This document shows, piece after piece, positions 1 through 11,109 of a stretch of DNA of 64,000 nucleotides; position 1 is the first letter of the stretch, and each line of letters starts with the position of its first letter. Below the pieces are notes generated by a model. That model had not been told where the DNA came from. It made no database searches and saw only the letters and a program-made list of their open reading frames with translations. The stretch spans positions 558,001 to 622,000 of the forward strand of contig CADCXA010000056.1 in assembly GCA_902806565.1 (NCBI GenBank). The letters are read 5' to 3'. The position numbers and the translations under genes were made by a program. Source of the stretch: Hypoxylon rubiginosum (taxonomy: Eukaryota; Ascomycota; Sordariomycetes; Xylariales; Hypoxylaceae).

Positions 1-15
1 CCAAATGCATCAAGT

Positions 16-2913
16 TTAATACATACCCTTCATGGAGGCAGACATCTTCTCGGACTTCGTCATCGCGCTGTAGTCCTTAGGGGCCTCTGCCCCGTCGGCA
101 GGAGCGCCGTGGTCGACAGCTCCGTTCGAGACAACGTAACCGTTGGTATTTCCGGTTACGTTGCTGCCGGTTGTGGGTGCCGGCACGGGGTTCGCGGAGG
201 GTACTACAGAGTGACCTCTCGATGTAGAGGCCGAAGAGGGAACCTTGAGCTTGATGATCTTAGAAACCTTCGGCACAGGGACCACCTTCGGCTCCGGCTG
301 TTGCGCCGGGGCGGGCTCTGATGCGGCGGTCACATTCTTGATCCGCGTCTGCTTCTTGGGCGCAGCTCTGGCTCGCTTAGGTTTGGGCTCTTCGATAAAG
401 TCGTCGTCCACATCGTTTGTGAACTTTCGCTGACGTTTCTCACGAAGCGAATAGTTGCTGGTGGACGCCACCGTCGCCACCGTTGCGGTTGACGAAGCGG
501 TAAGGGGGCGGGTTTCCTCACCTTGGTCTACCGAGGTTGCCGAATACGCGGAGTTGAAGGATCCGGGTAGGTTCTCGACCTTGCGAGAGTTCTTTCGACG
601 GGGCGATGGCTTGGCAATCGCTCGTGACTCAGTACCATTTGCTACGCCGTCGTGTACGTCTTCTGTAGCTGTGGTTGTGGCAAGAGTAGAAGCTGCGGGA
701 GTTTGGCGTCTGCGTTTGCGAGCTGGTTGTTTCTGCTCCTCCATTTGCTCGGCTCCTCTCTTCGGCGACGACTTTTGCTCGAGCTCCGGCTTTCCATCGG
801 ATAGGGGTTCGACCTCAGATTTGCGTGTAGCCTTAGCACCTGACTTGGCCTGTGACTTGGCCTGCGCCTTAGATCGTGCTTTGGGCTTTGATTTAGGCTC
901 CGCCTCGAGCTGAGGCTCGGGCTCGACATTAGGTTCCGGTTCTGCGGCCGGAGTTGGTATAACGGGTTCCGGGAGTGGGTTCTTGCGGGGACGACCACCT
1001 CTGCCCTTCTTCTTCGGGGGCTCCTGCTCAACGGGTTCAGGCTTTTGCTGGTTAGAATTCAGGTCGGTATTCTCCTGAGTCTGGGCGGTACGGCGTCCGC
1101 GGCGCTGAGACGGCACGGGGCTAGAGTCTCTGTTGGCGGCGCCACCTCCGTTGGACTTTTCTGCCGCTTTTCTAGGTCGCTTTCCTTGAGCCGAGTCTTC
1201 GGCTTCAGCCGCCTTGGGAGTCTTCTTGCCTCGGCGCAATCGGCCGTTACGACCATAAAGGTCTTCTCGCTGCTCGCTTGGGTCCTGCTCGCCAACCAAC
1301 TTAGCGTCGGGTTTGTACTCGAATCCGTAGGCGTTGGCCATAATCCTGTCCTGCTGCCGAGTATAGGCCTGATCGTAGGTGTACTCCTTTTCGGCTCGGA
1401 TACCCTTCACGACGAAATCCTTCGCTCGCTCCGGATTTGCTGTAGGATCTTTTTCGACAGCCGCTTGGACGCGGCGCTCGAAAGCTTCCTCTTCTCTCTG
1501 ATAACGTATCGAGTTGTCATGATCGTCCGTTAACTTGCGTAGCTCGTTGAATTCCTCTTGCCAAGCTACGAGGCATCGGTTGGCCACTTCGGTGCGGTAA
1601 TACAATTCCTCGATAGGCAATGACTTGATGTCGCTGAACAGGTCAAGAAACTCAGAGGCCGGTCGCAATTGGTTGAAGCGGAATTGGTTCTTCACGGCGT
1701 TCTGAGTGTTAGTAGGCTCTGCTGCTGCGGAAGGTGTGTTGGCAGCAGTCTCTGCGGGAGTGTCTCCAAAGGAGCCATTAGCCTTGTCATCGGTAATAGC
1801 GGTAGGATATCCGGTCGCTACATCTTTGGCAGCTGTGTCCTGTTGCGTAGCGTCTTCGTTCGCGATGTCGAGTTTCAATCCCTGATCAGCCGTATCATCG
1901 GCGTCCGGCCCGACCTCAGGGCTGGCTGCGGCATCAGCTTCATGAGTAGTGTCACTGTCCGCTTCGGAATTGACATCTGCGTCAGCCTCGGGCTCGTCGT
2001 CGTACAATTCCGGATAGTAGATATAAGAGCCCCGAATGTATGGGGTGAGATGATCGAGGTGAGTGAGTGAGACTCGGTTGACTGGGCCGTCGTCTACGTC
2101 TTCAGCTTCATCCTCTTCGTCGTCTTCGTCCTCGATGTCTTCGTCTTCGACGTCTTGCTGAAGATCATGTAAGTGATCAGCTTGTATGGCGCCTAGTGTC
2201 GAACGTTGGTTAGTCTGTAGATAGTCCATGCGCTGCGAAGTGCGAAGCATGTCGAGTGAGGTGCTGAGTGAGGTGTTATTAAGAGGGACTCTCGAATCAT
2301 TGTTCGAAGAGCCGGAGCTGGCACGTCTGAGGATAGATTCGTCAGACTCGGAGCTATGGTGTCCGCCAACTTCGATGGTGTCTTGTACTTCGACATCATC
2401 CATCTGTTGTTCAGGCACGTAGGTCTGAGGTTCCGCAGTGGACTTGCGCATATAGTTGCGCCGACGTGTAGATGAAGATTGCGGTTGCTCGGAAGCACGC
2501 CTCTTGGTACGAGAATCGACATCCTCGGCAGTGTCGTTGTCAGTGGGGAAGTCAGGCTTACGTCTCTTGATGGCGCGGGTCGTAGTAGGCGTAGCCTTTG
2601 CACCGTGGTTATCGGTCTCCTCGACATTGTCGAAAGTGTAGTCCACACGGGGGCGTTTTCTCAAGGAACGGCCACCCTTACTGGTGGGATCCTCCGGAGA
2701 AGCATTGGCGCCATCGATATGACGGGTACGCATGCGAGTCTCTCTAGAAGCGGAGGGACTGGGTGTGTCAAAAGTAAAAGAGCGACTGGCCATGTTGGCA
2801 GAAGGTGTCTCAGTGGAGGGCTGCTCAGTAACCTCGGATGAGTTGTAAGGAAGTGTGATAGGGAGGGTGTGACGCTTGCGACCTCGACCTCGGGCACTTG
2901 TAGAAGAATCCAT
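16..2913 (-). CDS. AT-hook, largely disordered chromatin-type protein
   Basis: The frame gives 965 residues from the ATG at 2913. An in-frame ATG at 2988 would add 25 residues, but MDSSTSARGRGRKR looks like a natural start. The protein is Arg/Lys-, Ser- and Pro-rich with an Asp/Glu run near residues 255-280. A likely helical block spans about 410-560 (containing SEFLDLFSDIKSLPIEELYY) and is the only part that looks folded. An AT-hook (GGRPRKNP) lies near residue 635, followed by Lys/Glu/Pro repeats. AT-hooks bind the minor groove of A/T-rich DNA, so a nuclear chromatin role is inferred. The last codons before the stop contain G|GTATGT at 27-22, a good splice donor, so the true C-terminus may lie in another exon beyond the left edge. 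The exact family was not recognised. Confidence 0.75.
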   Translation of the reverse strand: MDSSTSARGRGRKRHTLPITLPYNSSEVTEQPSTETPSANMASRSFTFDTPSPSASRETRMRTRHIDGANASPEDPTSKGGRSLRKRPRVDYTFDNVEETDNHGAKATPTTTRAIKRRKPDFPTDNDTAEDVDSRTKRRASEQPQSSSTRRRNYMRKSTAEPQTYVPEQQMDDVEVQDTIEVGGHHSSESDESILRRASSGSSNNDSRVPLNNTSLSTSLDMLRTSQRMDYLQTNQRSTLGAIQADHLHDLQQDVEDEDIEDEDDEEDEAEDVDDGPVNRVSLTHLDHLTPYIRGSYIYYPELYDDEPEADADVNSEADSDTTHEADAAASPEVGPDADDTADQGLKLDIANEDATQQDTAAKDVATGYPTAITDDKANGSFGDTPAETAANTPSAAAEPTNTQNAVKNQFRFNQLRPASEFLDLFSDIKSLPIEELYYRTEVANRCLVAWQEEFNELRKLTDDHDNSIRYQREEEAFERRVQAAVEKDPTANPERAKDFVVKGIRAEKEYTYDQAYTRQQDRIMANAYGFEYKPDAKLVGEQDPSEQREDLYGRNGRLRRGKKTPKAAEAEDSAQGKRPRKAAEKSNGGGAANRDSSPVPSQRRGRRTAQTQENTDLNSNQQKPEPVEQEPPKKKGRGGRPRKNPLPEPVIPTPAAEPEPNVEPEPQLEAEPKSKPKARSKAQAKSQAKSGAKATRKSEVEPLSDGKPELEQKSSPKRGAEQMEEQKQPARKRRRQTPAASTLATTTATEDVHDGVANGTESRAIAKPSPRRKNSRKVENLPGSFNSAYSATSVDQGEETRPLTASSTATVATVASTSNYSLREKRQRKFTNDVDDDFIEEPKPKRARAAPKKQTRIKNVTAASEPAPAQQPEPKVVPVPKVSKIIKLKVPSSASTSRGHSVVPSANPVPAPTTGSNVTGNTNGYVVSNGAVDHGAPADGAEAPKDYSAMTKSEKMSASMKGMY

Positions 2914-4680
2914 AGTGGATCTGAATGTGCGAATGTATGGATGTATGTGTGTCTGTGGATCTGTGCGTAAAGTGTAGATACGTTGCAACTTGAGTGCAAG
3001 ACTTTGTAAAGTAGAGTGTGTAAAGTAGAGTGTGTAAAGTAGAGTGTGTAAAGTAGAGTGTGTGAAAGATGAAGGTGAAAGAAGTTTTGGGTCGGAGATT
3101 ATTGTCAGTGGGGAAACTGGGAAACGCGAGAGCGCGTGGCCAGAAAACTAAGAAGGAAGAGGAGGAAAGATGAGAAAATGAAGTGAATGATTGATTTCTG
3201 TCAATAATGATCTTTCCTCTGCTGGCTTCTGTGGAAAAATTAGCGGTTGGAAATGTAAGACGGTGGTAGTAGAAAATTAGGTGTGTCGTGGTAAGGAGAG
3301 TGGTTGAAAATTGTACAAGGCCTGGGGATGAGAATACACTATCGGACCCAAGGGCAACGATAGCAACAAGAGATGGAATTCGCGGGAGGAACTCAAGATG
3401 TAGTGACAGGAATAAATGGGATTATGGAAGGTTTCCCGAACTTACCAAGTTATTGTAGTGCGTTGATTGTGGGATCGTCAAAGTTGGAAGTGCAGTAGCA
3501 TCAGTTGAAAGGAGTTGGCTGACTTTGGCTTTGGCTTCCAAGTTGACGGATGAAAAAGATGAAAGATTTCTGGCTCGGGATTGTTGTGTGAAAGTCAGAG
3601 AAAGTGGGAAAGAAAAATGTAAAATCGGGAAAGGAAGAGGAGGAAAGTACATTGGGCATTTATATATCCGTTCTTGCTGGATGTAATTACTTCCAGTTGT
3701 TATTCCAGTATTTGACTTTGCGCTGGTGTCTCTTCTCATTGACGAGTTCAGAGTTCAACGATACGGGCCACGCCTTCCCTCTAGGGTCCCCCTTAGGTCT
3801 CAGCGCAACTGCTAATTTCTGGAGGTTCGGCTTCTACAAGCCACAGGTGATGTCCCGATTTGGATGCACCAGCCACCACGCTTATTCGATTTTAGCAACG
3901 GTCTCTAGCCAATAGCACGACATCTTTATTGTTCAAGTTCCTTTCTCGGCCTGTTTTTAGTCTAGTGGCCACTTAAAATCCCCCCGCTGGAACAGCTAGA
4001 GCCCCAGAAGCCCCCCCTTGCGAAGGTTAGGTACCCAGGGACGGCGGGAACTTACAGAATCCTGTGGTTCGTGTGGTTCGTGCGTTGCAGGCGGTCCACT
4101 GCCCCGTAACACCTCTGCACCTCTGCACCTCTGCACCTCCAACCAGCCGTCAAGGGACGACGTCAAAGCTCTAACCTCAAACCAACGTCAACCTAATTAC
4201 ATGTACATGTGCTTCGAGGTTACGAAGTAGATATTATTGTATTGCTACATTACGCCCTTGAAAGGTTTATCCATAACACACCATTGTCTCTCTAGTTCCC
4301 CTAAAGCTTGCCTATGGCTAGCTAACTAGTTACATGTTTGCTCTTCTTTTCCTCCTGAGTTGTTCAAATAGTGTTTTGTTACATCTGCCGGCGAATATCT
4401 CTATAAACCTAGCTGCAGTTGAATCCGGTGATACCATTGGCTCTCCCGAAACTGCACAGGTACACACACCCATCACTTATACCTTGGCTACCTTATTACA
4501 AAGATTCGACAAATCATAATCAAGCAACGTCTCTTCGTAGTCTACGTAGGTAGTCGTGAATACGAAACCACCTCCATCAAGTGTTGACCGTCTCTATCGT
4601 CTGTCGTCTCGTCTGTCGTCTCTCGATTGCAGCCTCCCCCCCTCCTTCGTATAGACGTCGACCCTCGATCACCATCTAAC
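2914..4680. other. Divergent intergenic region, no gene seen
   Basis: About 1.77 kb lie between two divergently transcribed genes (AT-hook protein leftward, MTC1 rightward), so it must hold both promoters and 5' UTRs. It contains a 14-bp tandem repeat near the leftward gene and a short CTCTGCAC-type run (4111-4137). Open frames at 3422-3739 and 3604-3915 overlap on opposite strands and show no recognisable protein features. Confidence 0.6.
3006..3061. repeat. 14-bp tandem repeat, four copies
   Basis: The unit GTAAAGTAGAGTGT is repeated four times without interruption, about 90 bp upstream of the AT-hook gene's ATG, within its 5' UTR or promoter. Confidence 0.95.
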
Positions 4681-6420
4681 ATGCCGCCGAAACCATCATC
4701 CAAGGCATCTGTGCCACCAAAGACGTCTGTCGCGGACAAAGGTCTCGACGAGCTCTTCGAGGGGATCGGTGACGATAGCGCGCCCAAGAAGTCCACTGGT
4801 AAATCTAAGCCGACCGCTTCTAAAGGCCGGGGCGAGAAGCCCAAGCGAGACATCCTTGCCGATCTAGAGAACGAGCTCGAGGAGGAAGAGACCGTCCGAC
4901 CGCACACTCCTCGCATCAAGGACGCATCTGCTTTCAAAGCCCCCAAGCGAACCAGCACCGCTACCCCTCCCCCTGGTGCGGGACGAGCCTCTGAAGATAA
5001 GCCATCCGGCGCCGCCCGCAAATCTGCCGACAGCACCCGCTCCCTCCACGCCAGCTTCACCCCGAGCGCCACTAGTTCTGAGCTTCAGGATGCCGAGAAG
5101 AAGGGTCCCGTCGAGCAGACAGCGCCGGCTGCAGCCGGAGGCGGTTGGTGGGGTGGAATATTTGCTACCGCAAGCGCCACGGCAAATGCGGCCATGAAGC
5201 AGGCCGAGGCAGCGTACAAGGAGATTCAGCAAAACGAAGAGGCTAAGAAATGGGCTGATCAAGTGAGAGGAAACGTTGGCGCCTTGAAGGGTCTAGGTAA
5301 GTCTACTTGCTAGCTGGCTACCACGATAGCCTCGTCAGAATCTGACTTGGTGAATCTACGAAATCTAACAACCTCAACCACAGGCGACGGAATCCGCCAC
5401 CGTGCTCTCCCCACGTTCGCCAATATCCTACACACGCTCGCCCCGCCCATCTCTTCGCACGAGCGCCTTCTCATCCACATAACCCACGACATCGTCGGCT
5501 ACCCGTCGCTCGACCCTCTAATCTACGACGTCTTCAGCCGGGTCATGTCGCAAGTCGAGGGCGGCGACCTCCTCGTCATTCAACGAGGCCACGAGAACAC
5601 CGCCCGGCGATCTTCTGACGCTTTCTACAAGGGAAACGCGAGCTCCGCCGGCTGGCGAGACGGGCCCTGGTGGAGGCAAGTGGACTCGCCGCGCGAACTA
5701 GGCGCCGTGCGGGGCCTGGTCGAGGGCACGAAGCTGTGCCGCGTCAGCGCCGAGAGCTACGCGCACGACTACTTCGCGGCGAGCGGCGGCGTCACCGAGG
5801 CGCAGAGGCGCGCGCTGGAGCCCGTGAGCGAGGAAAACCCCGTGCGCACCAGCGACATCTTCCTGGCCGTCCAGGCCATCGCCTCGGACGCGGACCCGGC
5901 CCTATTCACGGGCAGCGCGGCGGACGAGGCCGAGAAGGAATCGAGCCCCGTTGTCGATAACAGCGGCGACGGCAGCGGCGCCGCGGACCCCCAGGTCTGC
6001 TTCGCCGTCTACGTGCTCGACCCCGTCCACGACATCGTCTACAGCACCGTCAGCCAGCGCATCCCGGCCAAGTGGATCCGGTGGCTAGACGCGCCGGCCT
6101 CCCCGCTGACGCCCGCCAGTAGTGGTGGCGGCGAGGGGAATGTTGGCGAGTCTTCCTCCTCCGAAGGGCAGCAGGGGCTCGAGCTCGCCAACGTGCCCGA
6201 CGAGATCCGCGAGATCGTCGAGGGCGGCGGCGTCGACCCCCGCGAGTGGGTCGCCGAGTGGGTCGAGGAGGCCCTCACGCTGAGCGTCGGCGTCCTGGCC
6301 CAGCGGTACGTCGCCCGCCGCATGGGCGTCGGCGAGGGCGGGCTCGGCAAGGGGAAGCAGAAGGCCGAGGCCCTCATCCAGCAGGGCGCCGGCGAGGCGG
6401 CGAGGGCCGGTCTGATGTAG
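4681..6420 (+). CDS. MTC1: Maintenance of telomere capping protein 1 (Mtc1 family, DUF5427)
   Basis: There are two exons, 4681-5296 and 5384-6420, split by an 87-nt intron (GTAAGT...CACAG, phase 1). Together they encode 550 residues. The low-complexity Lys/Ser/Thr-rich N-terminus opens MPPKPSSK and contains GLDELFEGIGDD. It leads to the family signature WWGGIFATASATANAAMKQAEAAYKEIQ at about 155-185, then a conserved C-terminal domain (GDGIRHRALPTFANILHTLAPP onward) with the Gly-rich tail GVGEGGLGKGKQKAEALIQQG. In yeast Mtc1 is cytosolic or COPI-vesicle associated and was named from genetic interaction with cdc13. Its biochemical role is unknown. The length fits fungal members, and the ATG at 4681 is the first in frame that starts the conserved part. 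Confidence 0.88.
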
Positions 6421-7348
6421 GGGTTGGCATGGTTTCTCCGAGGGCTCGAGATCTAAGGGTTGAGGCTGGAAGGAGAGGAGTACCTAATGAAGGAGAAAGA
6501 GAACCATAAGTAGATAGTTGCCTACCCATCCCCTTTTTGCGGTCTTCGCGTGCGACCTCGTATGTTCGTTTTGAAACGGGAGTTCACGGTGCTAGATTCA
6601 AACCCCCAGTTGTCTACCTATTTTTTTCCAACACGTTGTTTATACTACCTACTCTATATCTGCTAGCTATCTCACGTAAGAATCTGAAGTAATGAGATGA
6701 TATTATGAACTTCGGCCGTACGATCGGTCTACCCGTGTTGAGATCTGCCCCCGATTAGCGACGATTAGCTTATGCTTAAGCTATCTAGGTACTTTTGACT
6801 ACGAGTTCTATGGGGCGAATAAACTTCATTTGTGACATAACTGCTCGGCGATGATTTGAAATTAGGAAGTTATTCATTAACCACTTCGTACTCGTACTCT
6901 TTTCCTGAGTTGCTTCGCCAAGATGTATCAATTGATTACTTGGTACATTGCCACCTTAAGGTAAGCTTCGAGTATAGGTGTGCTTATATCAAGACTCGAG
7001 ACGGTACTAGGACGAAGGTAAACTCTAGAAATGACGGTCGTCTCAGGCACGAAACACCCGTTCCTCTTCTAGCGTACCTAATGTTTCAGCTACTTTGAAC
7101 TGCGAATTCACTTTACGAGATATGAAAAGCTTCGTTATGACTCATGGAATACCGTAGTCTAACTCCTTGGTTTGAGAAAGCAAGACGCGTAATGTGGCTG
7201 GTGCCCTCTATCTACTTAGACCTAACAGCTGGCCGTGCTCAAATCTGTTCATCCATTCCATTCCACTCCATTCTTTCAGTTCCGAGGTAGGTAACCGAAC
7301 TAGGCAAGCAAAGTTCAACCACGACGCAGCAGCAGCGGGCCAGACCAG
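6421..7348. other. Intergenic, converging 3' ends
   Basis: This is the 3' flank shared by MTC1 (rightward) and the malic enzyme (leftward). No coding signal or repeat was seen. A long open frame at 7194-7892 on the plus strand is the shadow of the malic-enzyme exon. Confidence 0.6.
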
Positions 7349-9503
7349 CTACTCCCTCGCAACCTTATTCTTGACCCTCTCAAGGCTCCCGACGACCTTA
7401 AGCTCGGCCTTAGCCGCCCGGCTCGCCCCCGCCGGCTCCACGCGCCGCAGCGGCCGGTACACGGGGTCCCACATCTGCTCGCGGATCCACTCGTCCAGGT
7501 CGTCCTTACCGGTCGGGATATCCCTCTCGGTCGCCACGCCGTCTTCGACGGCGGCCAGGATGACCTCGCGGGCCACGCGCACGCTCACCGCGCGCACGTG
7601 CTCGACGCCGGGGAGCAGGGGCGCGGTGTCGTCGGAGAGGGCGGGGCTCAGGTCCGCGACGCCCCGGACCGCGGCGACGAGCATCGCGTCGGTGACCCGG
7701 GACGACCGCGCGAGCACGGCGCCGAGGCCGATGCCGGGGAATACGACCGAGTTGTTGCACTCGGCGACCTCGATCTCGACTTCGGAGCCGTCGGCGCCCC
7801 AGGGGCCTTTGACGGGGTCGAAGGGGGAGCCTGTGGCTACGAGGGCGCGGCCGTCGGTCCACTTGAGGAGATCTTCCGGCACGGCTTCGTGAAGCCGGGT
7901 GGGGTTGGAAAGGGGCAGGATGACGGGGCGCTCGGTGTGCTTAGCCATCTCCTTGACGATCTCCTCGGTGAATGACTTGGGTACCGTAGATGTACCGATG
8001 AGAACGTTCGGGTGGACCTCTTTGATAACCGAGAGTAAAGATCTTTCCTTGCCGTCCCATTCGGAGGCTTCTTTGGCAAAAGTTCGTTGGCCCTGATCAA
8101 GCTCGGATTCGGTAGTGAGCAAGCCAGGCTTGTCAATTAGCCTGTAGAAAGTCAGTCTAAGAACGTGCACATCAACGTCTATGTGAATCATGATATGCAA
8201 TCCTACCAGATCTGTTTTGCTGCTTCTCCTTTGCTGATACCCTTCTCGGTGGCGATGGCATCACGGACTTGATCCGCAATACCAACGCCTGCGGTTCCCG
8301 CGCCGAAGATAATCATCTTCGTGTCTCGAAGCTTCTGCTTGCTCACGTGCAGTCCGGCCATGATGGCTGCCAATGTCACGCAGCCTGTTCCTTGAACGTC
8401 GTCATTGAAACAAGGGATTTCCGGTCGATAGTGGTCCAGAATACGGCGTGCTGAGTTTCTACATTAGTCTCTTAATCGAACTCCATCGTCTCAGGTTACT
8501 CACCATTCGTCAACCCAAAATCTTCAAAATGAATATAGGCACGAGGGAAGAGCTTGCGGGCGGATTTGACAAATTCATCCACAAGCTTGTCGTATTTCTC
8601 ACCCCGCTCCCGCTTTTGGCGTAGACCGAGATACAATTCGTCGTTTAGGAGCTTCTCGTTATCTGTTCCGCAGTCCAAAACGACAGGCAGCGTTCGGTTA
8701 GGGTGGATTCCAGCACAGAGGGTGGTAAGCACGAGTTTCGCGACTGAGATGAGGATTCCACCTGCGCCTTGATCCCCTATTCCAAGAATCTCTTCGCCGT
8801 CTTAAACTTGGTGAGCAATTGCATCATGTTAAGTAGACAAGGTTGAAGGCATACCTGTTACGACTATGTAGTCGATATCCTCAGGCTTTCCCCATTGGGC
8901 CAGGTCGTGAGAAACTCTATCCATATCATTGATGTTGAGGAAGCATCCCTCCGGTCGTCGAAATAGACGTGAGAAGTTTTGGATTGCATCACCTTCGGTT
9001 GGAGTATATACAACACTAAACATTTCCTTCATGTGATCATGTACAAGCTATGTATCATCAGTATGGTAGTGCACATACTTGCAAATAGGGGGTAGATAGG
9101 ACGGTCGGACATAGTATCAAGGCAGTCTCACCCTAAAGTACAATACGAGGTTCTGCTCCTTCACCGAAGTCAAGAAGGTATTCTTAGCCAAGTCGTCATG
9201 TCTAGAAGAGTACTGCTCGTACGCGCGCTCGACTTGCTGGTCGAGGGTTTGGATGCCACTAGGTAGCAGACCGGTGAGATTGAATTCCCGCCTCTCCTCG
9301 GCCGAGTGCGCAGAGCCGCGGTTGAAGTACGGGGTGTTTAGCAAGACGGTTCCCGACACGGCGCATTCTATCGGCCCGCTAGTGCTCAGAGGCAGATGTG
9401 AGAATTTGGGCTTGCTGTTCGCCGTCATCTTGGATGTGGTATAAAATGATCTATGATTGAGTTGAAGTCTCAAGGGTCGCAACGGTCGAGCAAGATACAT
9501 CAA
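7349..9503 (-). CDS. MAE1: NAD(P)-dependent malic enzyme, mitochondrial type
   Basis: There are five exons: 9503-9132, 9047-8855, 8800-8504, 8450-8207 and 8141-7349. Their introns are 84, 54, 53 and 65 nt, and the product is 632 residues. It decarboxylates malate to pyruvate with reduction of NAD(P). Visible family signatures in order are VVYTPTEGDAIQ (catalytic Tyr), DGEEILGIGDQGAGG, ILISVAKL (catalytic Lys), HFEDFG and CFNDDVQGTG (metal-binding acidic residues), the dinucleotide-binding GAGTAGVGIAD, and LPLSNPT. The first 25 residues (MMYLARPLRPLRLQLNHRSF) are basic and amphipathic, like a mitochondrial presequence. A second ATG (residue 26, MTANSKPKF) could give a cytosolic form. Every exon junction keeps a continuous malic-enzyme frame. 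Cofactor preference cannot be read with certainty. Confidence 0.93.
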
Positions 9504-9908
9504 AGAGATATTGAATTGATTAGGTCATTAAGTGTAAGTATGTACCTAGTCGCAGGTAAAATGACCGTTAGATACTAAGGTATATGTAGACAGTATAGCA
9601 CCACCCTCCGTCTGTTAATGAATGGATGATATTATTTCCAAATGGTGTTTCAGCTTGGAAAATCGCAAGCTTACTTGCACATGCAAGATGCGAATCATTA
9701 GGTACACAATGCAAGTACAGTGACGTCGTACAATATCCAAACGAAGATGTGAGGGCCCGACGACAAGCGGGGGTCGGATTTAGTTGGCACAAATCCAGTT
9801 TTCGGGAATTGCAAAATGTGCCTCGTGTTAATTCCGTACCTGTCAAGGCCGAAAATGTAGGAGCTCTTGGAGCCTCGCTCATGTGGGAAACATTACAAAT
9901 ATGTAAAG
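9504..9908. other. Intergenic upstream of malic enzyme
   Basis: Promoter side of the leftward malic-enzyme gene. Nothing else was recognised. Confidence 0.5.
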
Positions 9909-10106
9909 ATGAGCGTGGACTATGATGGTCCGTATGCGTTCACTCTTGCAGCTTTGTTTTCAACCGACGGTGTAAACACCATCTGCCCTGTATTACCAAG
10001 CCATCTCAGGACCGCAATACAAGACGTATCGCGGCATCAAGACCATTCAAACGAAAGACTCGTGAGATATATCGAGTGGCTGGAATCGAGGATTGCTGCG
10101 TTATGA
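9909..10106 (+). CDS. Possible small protein or gene remnant (65 aa)
   Basis: A short frame starting MSVDYDGPYAFTLAALFS and ending WLESRIAAL has a balanced, protein-like composition, unlike the surrounding noncoding DNA. No domain was recognised. It could be a genuine small gene, the last exon of a decayed gene, or chance. The start at 9909 is simply the nearest ATG that keeps the plausible part. Confidence 0.3.
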   Translation: MSVDYDGPYAFTLAALFSTDGVNTICPVLPSHLRTAIQDVSRHQDHSNERLVRYIEWLESRIAAL

Positions 10107-10424
10107 GAGGAAATGAAAATATACAAACCTATTTTTACCTAATACGGTATTATTTTTAAGAAAAGTCCTTTCGTTGAAGCAAAAGAGTTCAATTGACGAC
10201 ACAGTCGTATCTTTAAAGAAAATTTCACTTTAAAGTTTACGGATAGATATAAAATGGGTTAGGTAATTGCTACTTACATCAGCGGCAAAATTGATATCCT
10301 TTATTAGTAATGGGAAATTTCTTTTTCGAACAACGCGGTGCCACATCCCACTTTATTCAAAGGGATATCCCCACATCCTGCAGGTCCTGCCACGCAGCCA
10401 CGAAGAACCTTCTAGTTCACCTTA

Positions 10425-10450
10425 GAATCGACGTATTGAATCGACGTATT
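10425..10450. repeat. 13-bp direct duplication
   Basis: GAATCGACGTATT occurs twice head to tail. Confidence 0.9.
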
Positions 10451-10710
10451 GCGATTGGAGTCACATTAGCTTCGAACCTATCATCAGGTAGGTACGGTAA
10501 GAACGAAGCCAGTAGCTAAATACCTAGGTAGTTATTGGCTCGGCGTCAGTGAGGTCTGCATGTAATATCGTTACATGCTGAGCCTGTATCCGGTCAGCCT
10601 TGTATGCTCCGCTGTAACGGCATCCAGCTACTTACCACAAACATCCTCTCAAAGTGCGGAATATTTCCTAAACTCTCATCCTGATCAGCTATGAAAACGG
10701 GTTTCCTAGT

Positions 10711-10785
10711 ATCCTCTCAAGTGCTATTTCGGCGACATAGGTTAATCCGAAGTGTACAAGTCGCCGAAATTGCACCTGAGAGGAT
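10711..10785. repeat. 26-bp inverted repeat (hairpin)
   Basis: The arms at 10711-10736 and 10760-10785 are reverse complements at 24 of 26 positions, around a 23-nt loop. A partial third copy of the left arm (ATCCTCTCAAAGTGC) lies at 10643-10657. No coding frame covers it. It may be a miniature element end, a structured RNA or a protein-binding palindrome. Confidence 0.85.
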
Positions 10786-11109
10786 GGTACATAACCGGAC
10801 ACGGCAAAAAAGCGTACTACATTTTTGAGTTGGCAATGGGGTTTGGAGGGGTTGGGCTGATATCGTGACTGAGTGGATTATTACTTTGCCACTCCTGTCT
10901 TCCGAATCCTGCTGTTCCCCTTGAACTCTCTCAAGTTGCGTAAAGGCGAGTCTGATCAACAACTCAACTTGCATAGACCGATCTCACTACTATAAGCACT
11001 TATTCACATACATTTCCAGTGATCTTCCATATTTACCTAGCGGGCTCACCTAGGCGCGCCATCCCCAGCCTAATTAGCATACTCTATATCGTTTACGCGC
11101 TCTAACAAC

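Larger units (their letters stand above)
10107..11109. other. Intergenic with repeats
   Basis: No gene was seen. It holds a 13-bp duplication, a strong inverted repeat and one TACCTAGGTA palindrome at 10521-10530. The end lies upstream of the protease start. Confidence 0.6.

Noticed and set aside
3604..3915. Plus-strand frame of 103 codons between the AT-hook gene and MTC1
   Set aside because: It has no domain, overlaps an equally long minus-strand frame, and its composition resembles noncoding DNA.
7194..7892. Plus-strand frame of 232 codons
   Set aside because: It lies antisense to the malic-enzyme exon and has Ser/Arg/Thr-biased shadow composition.
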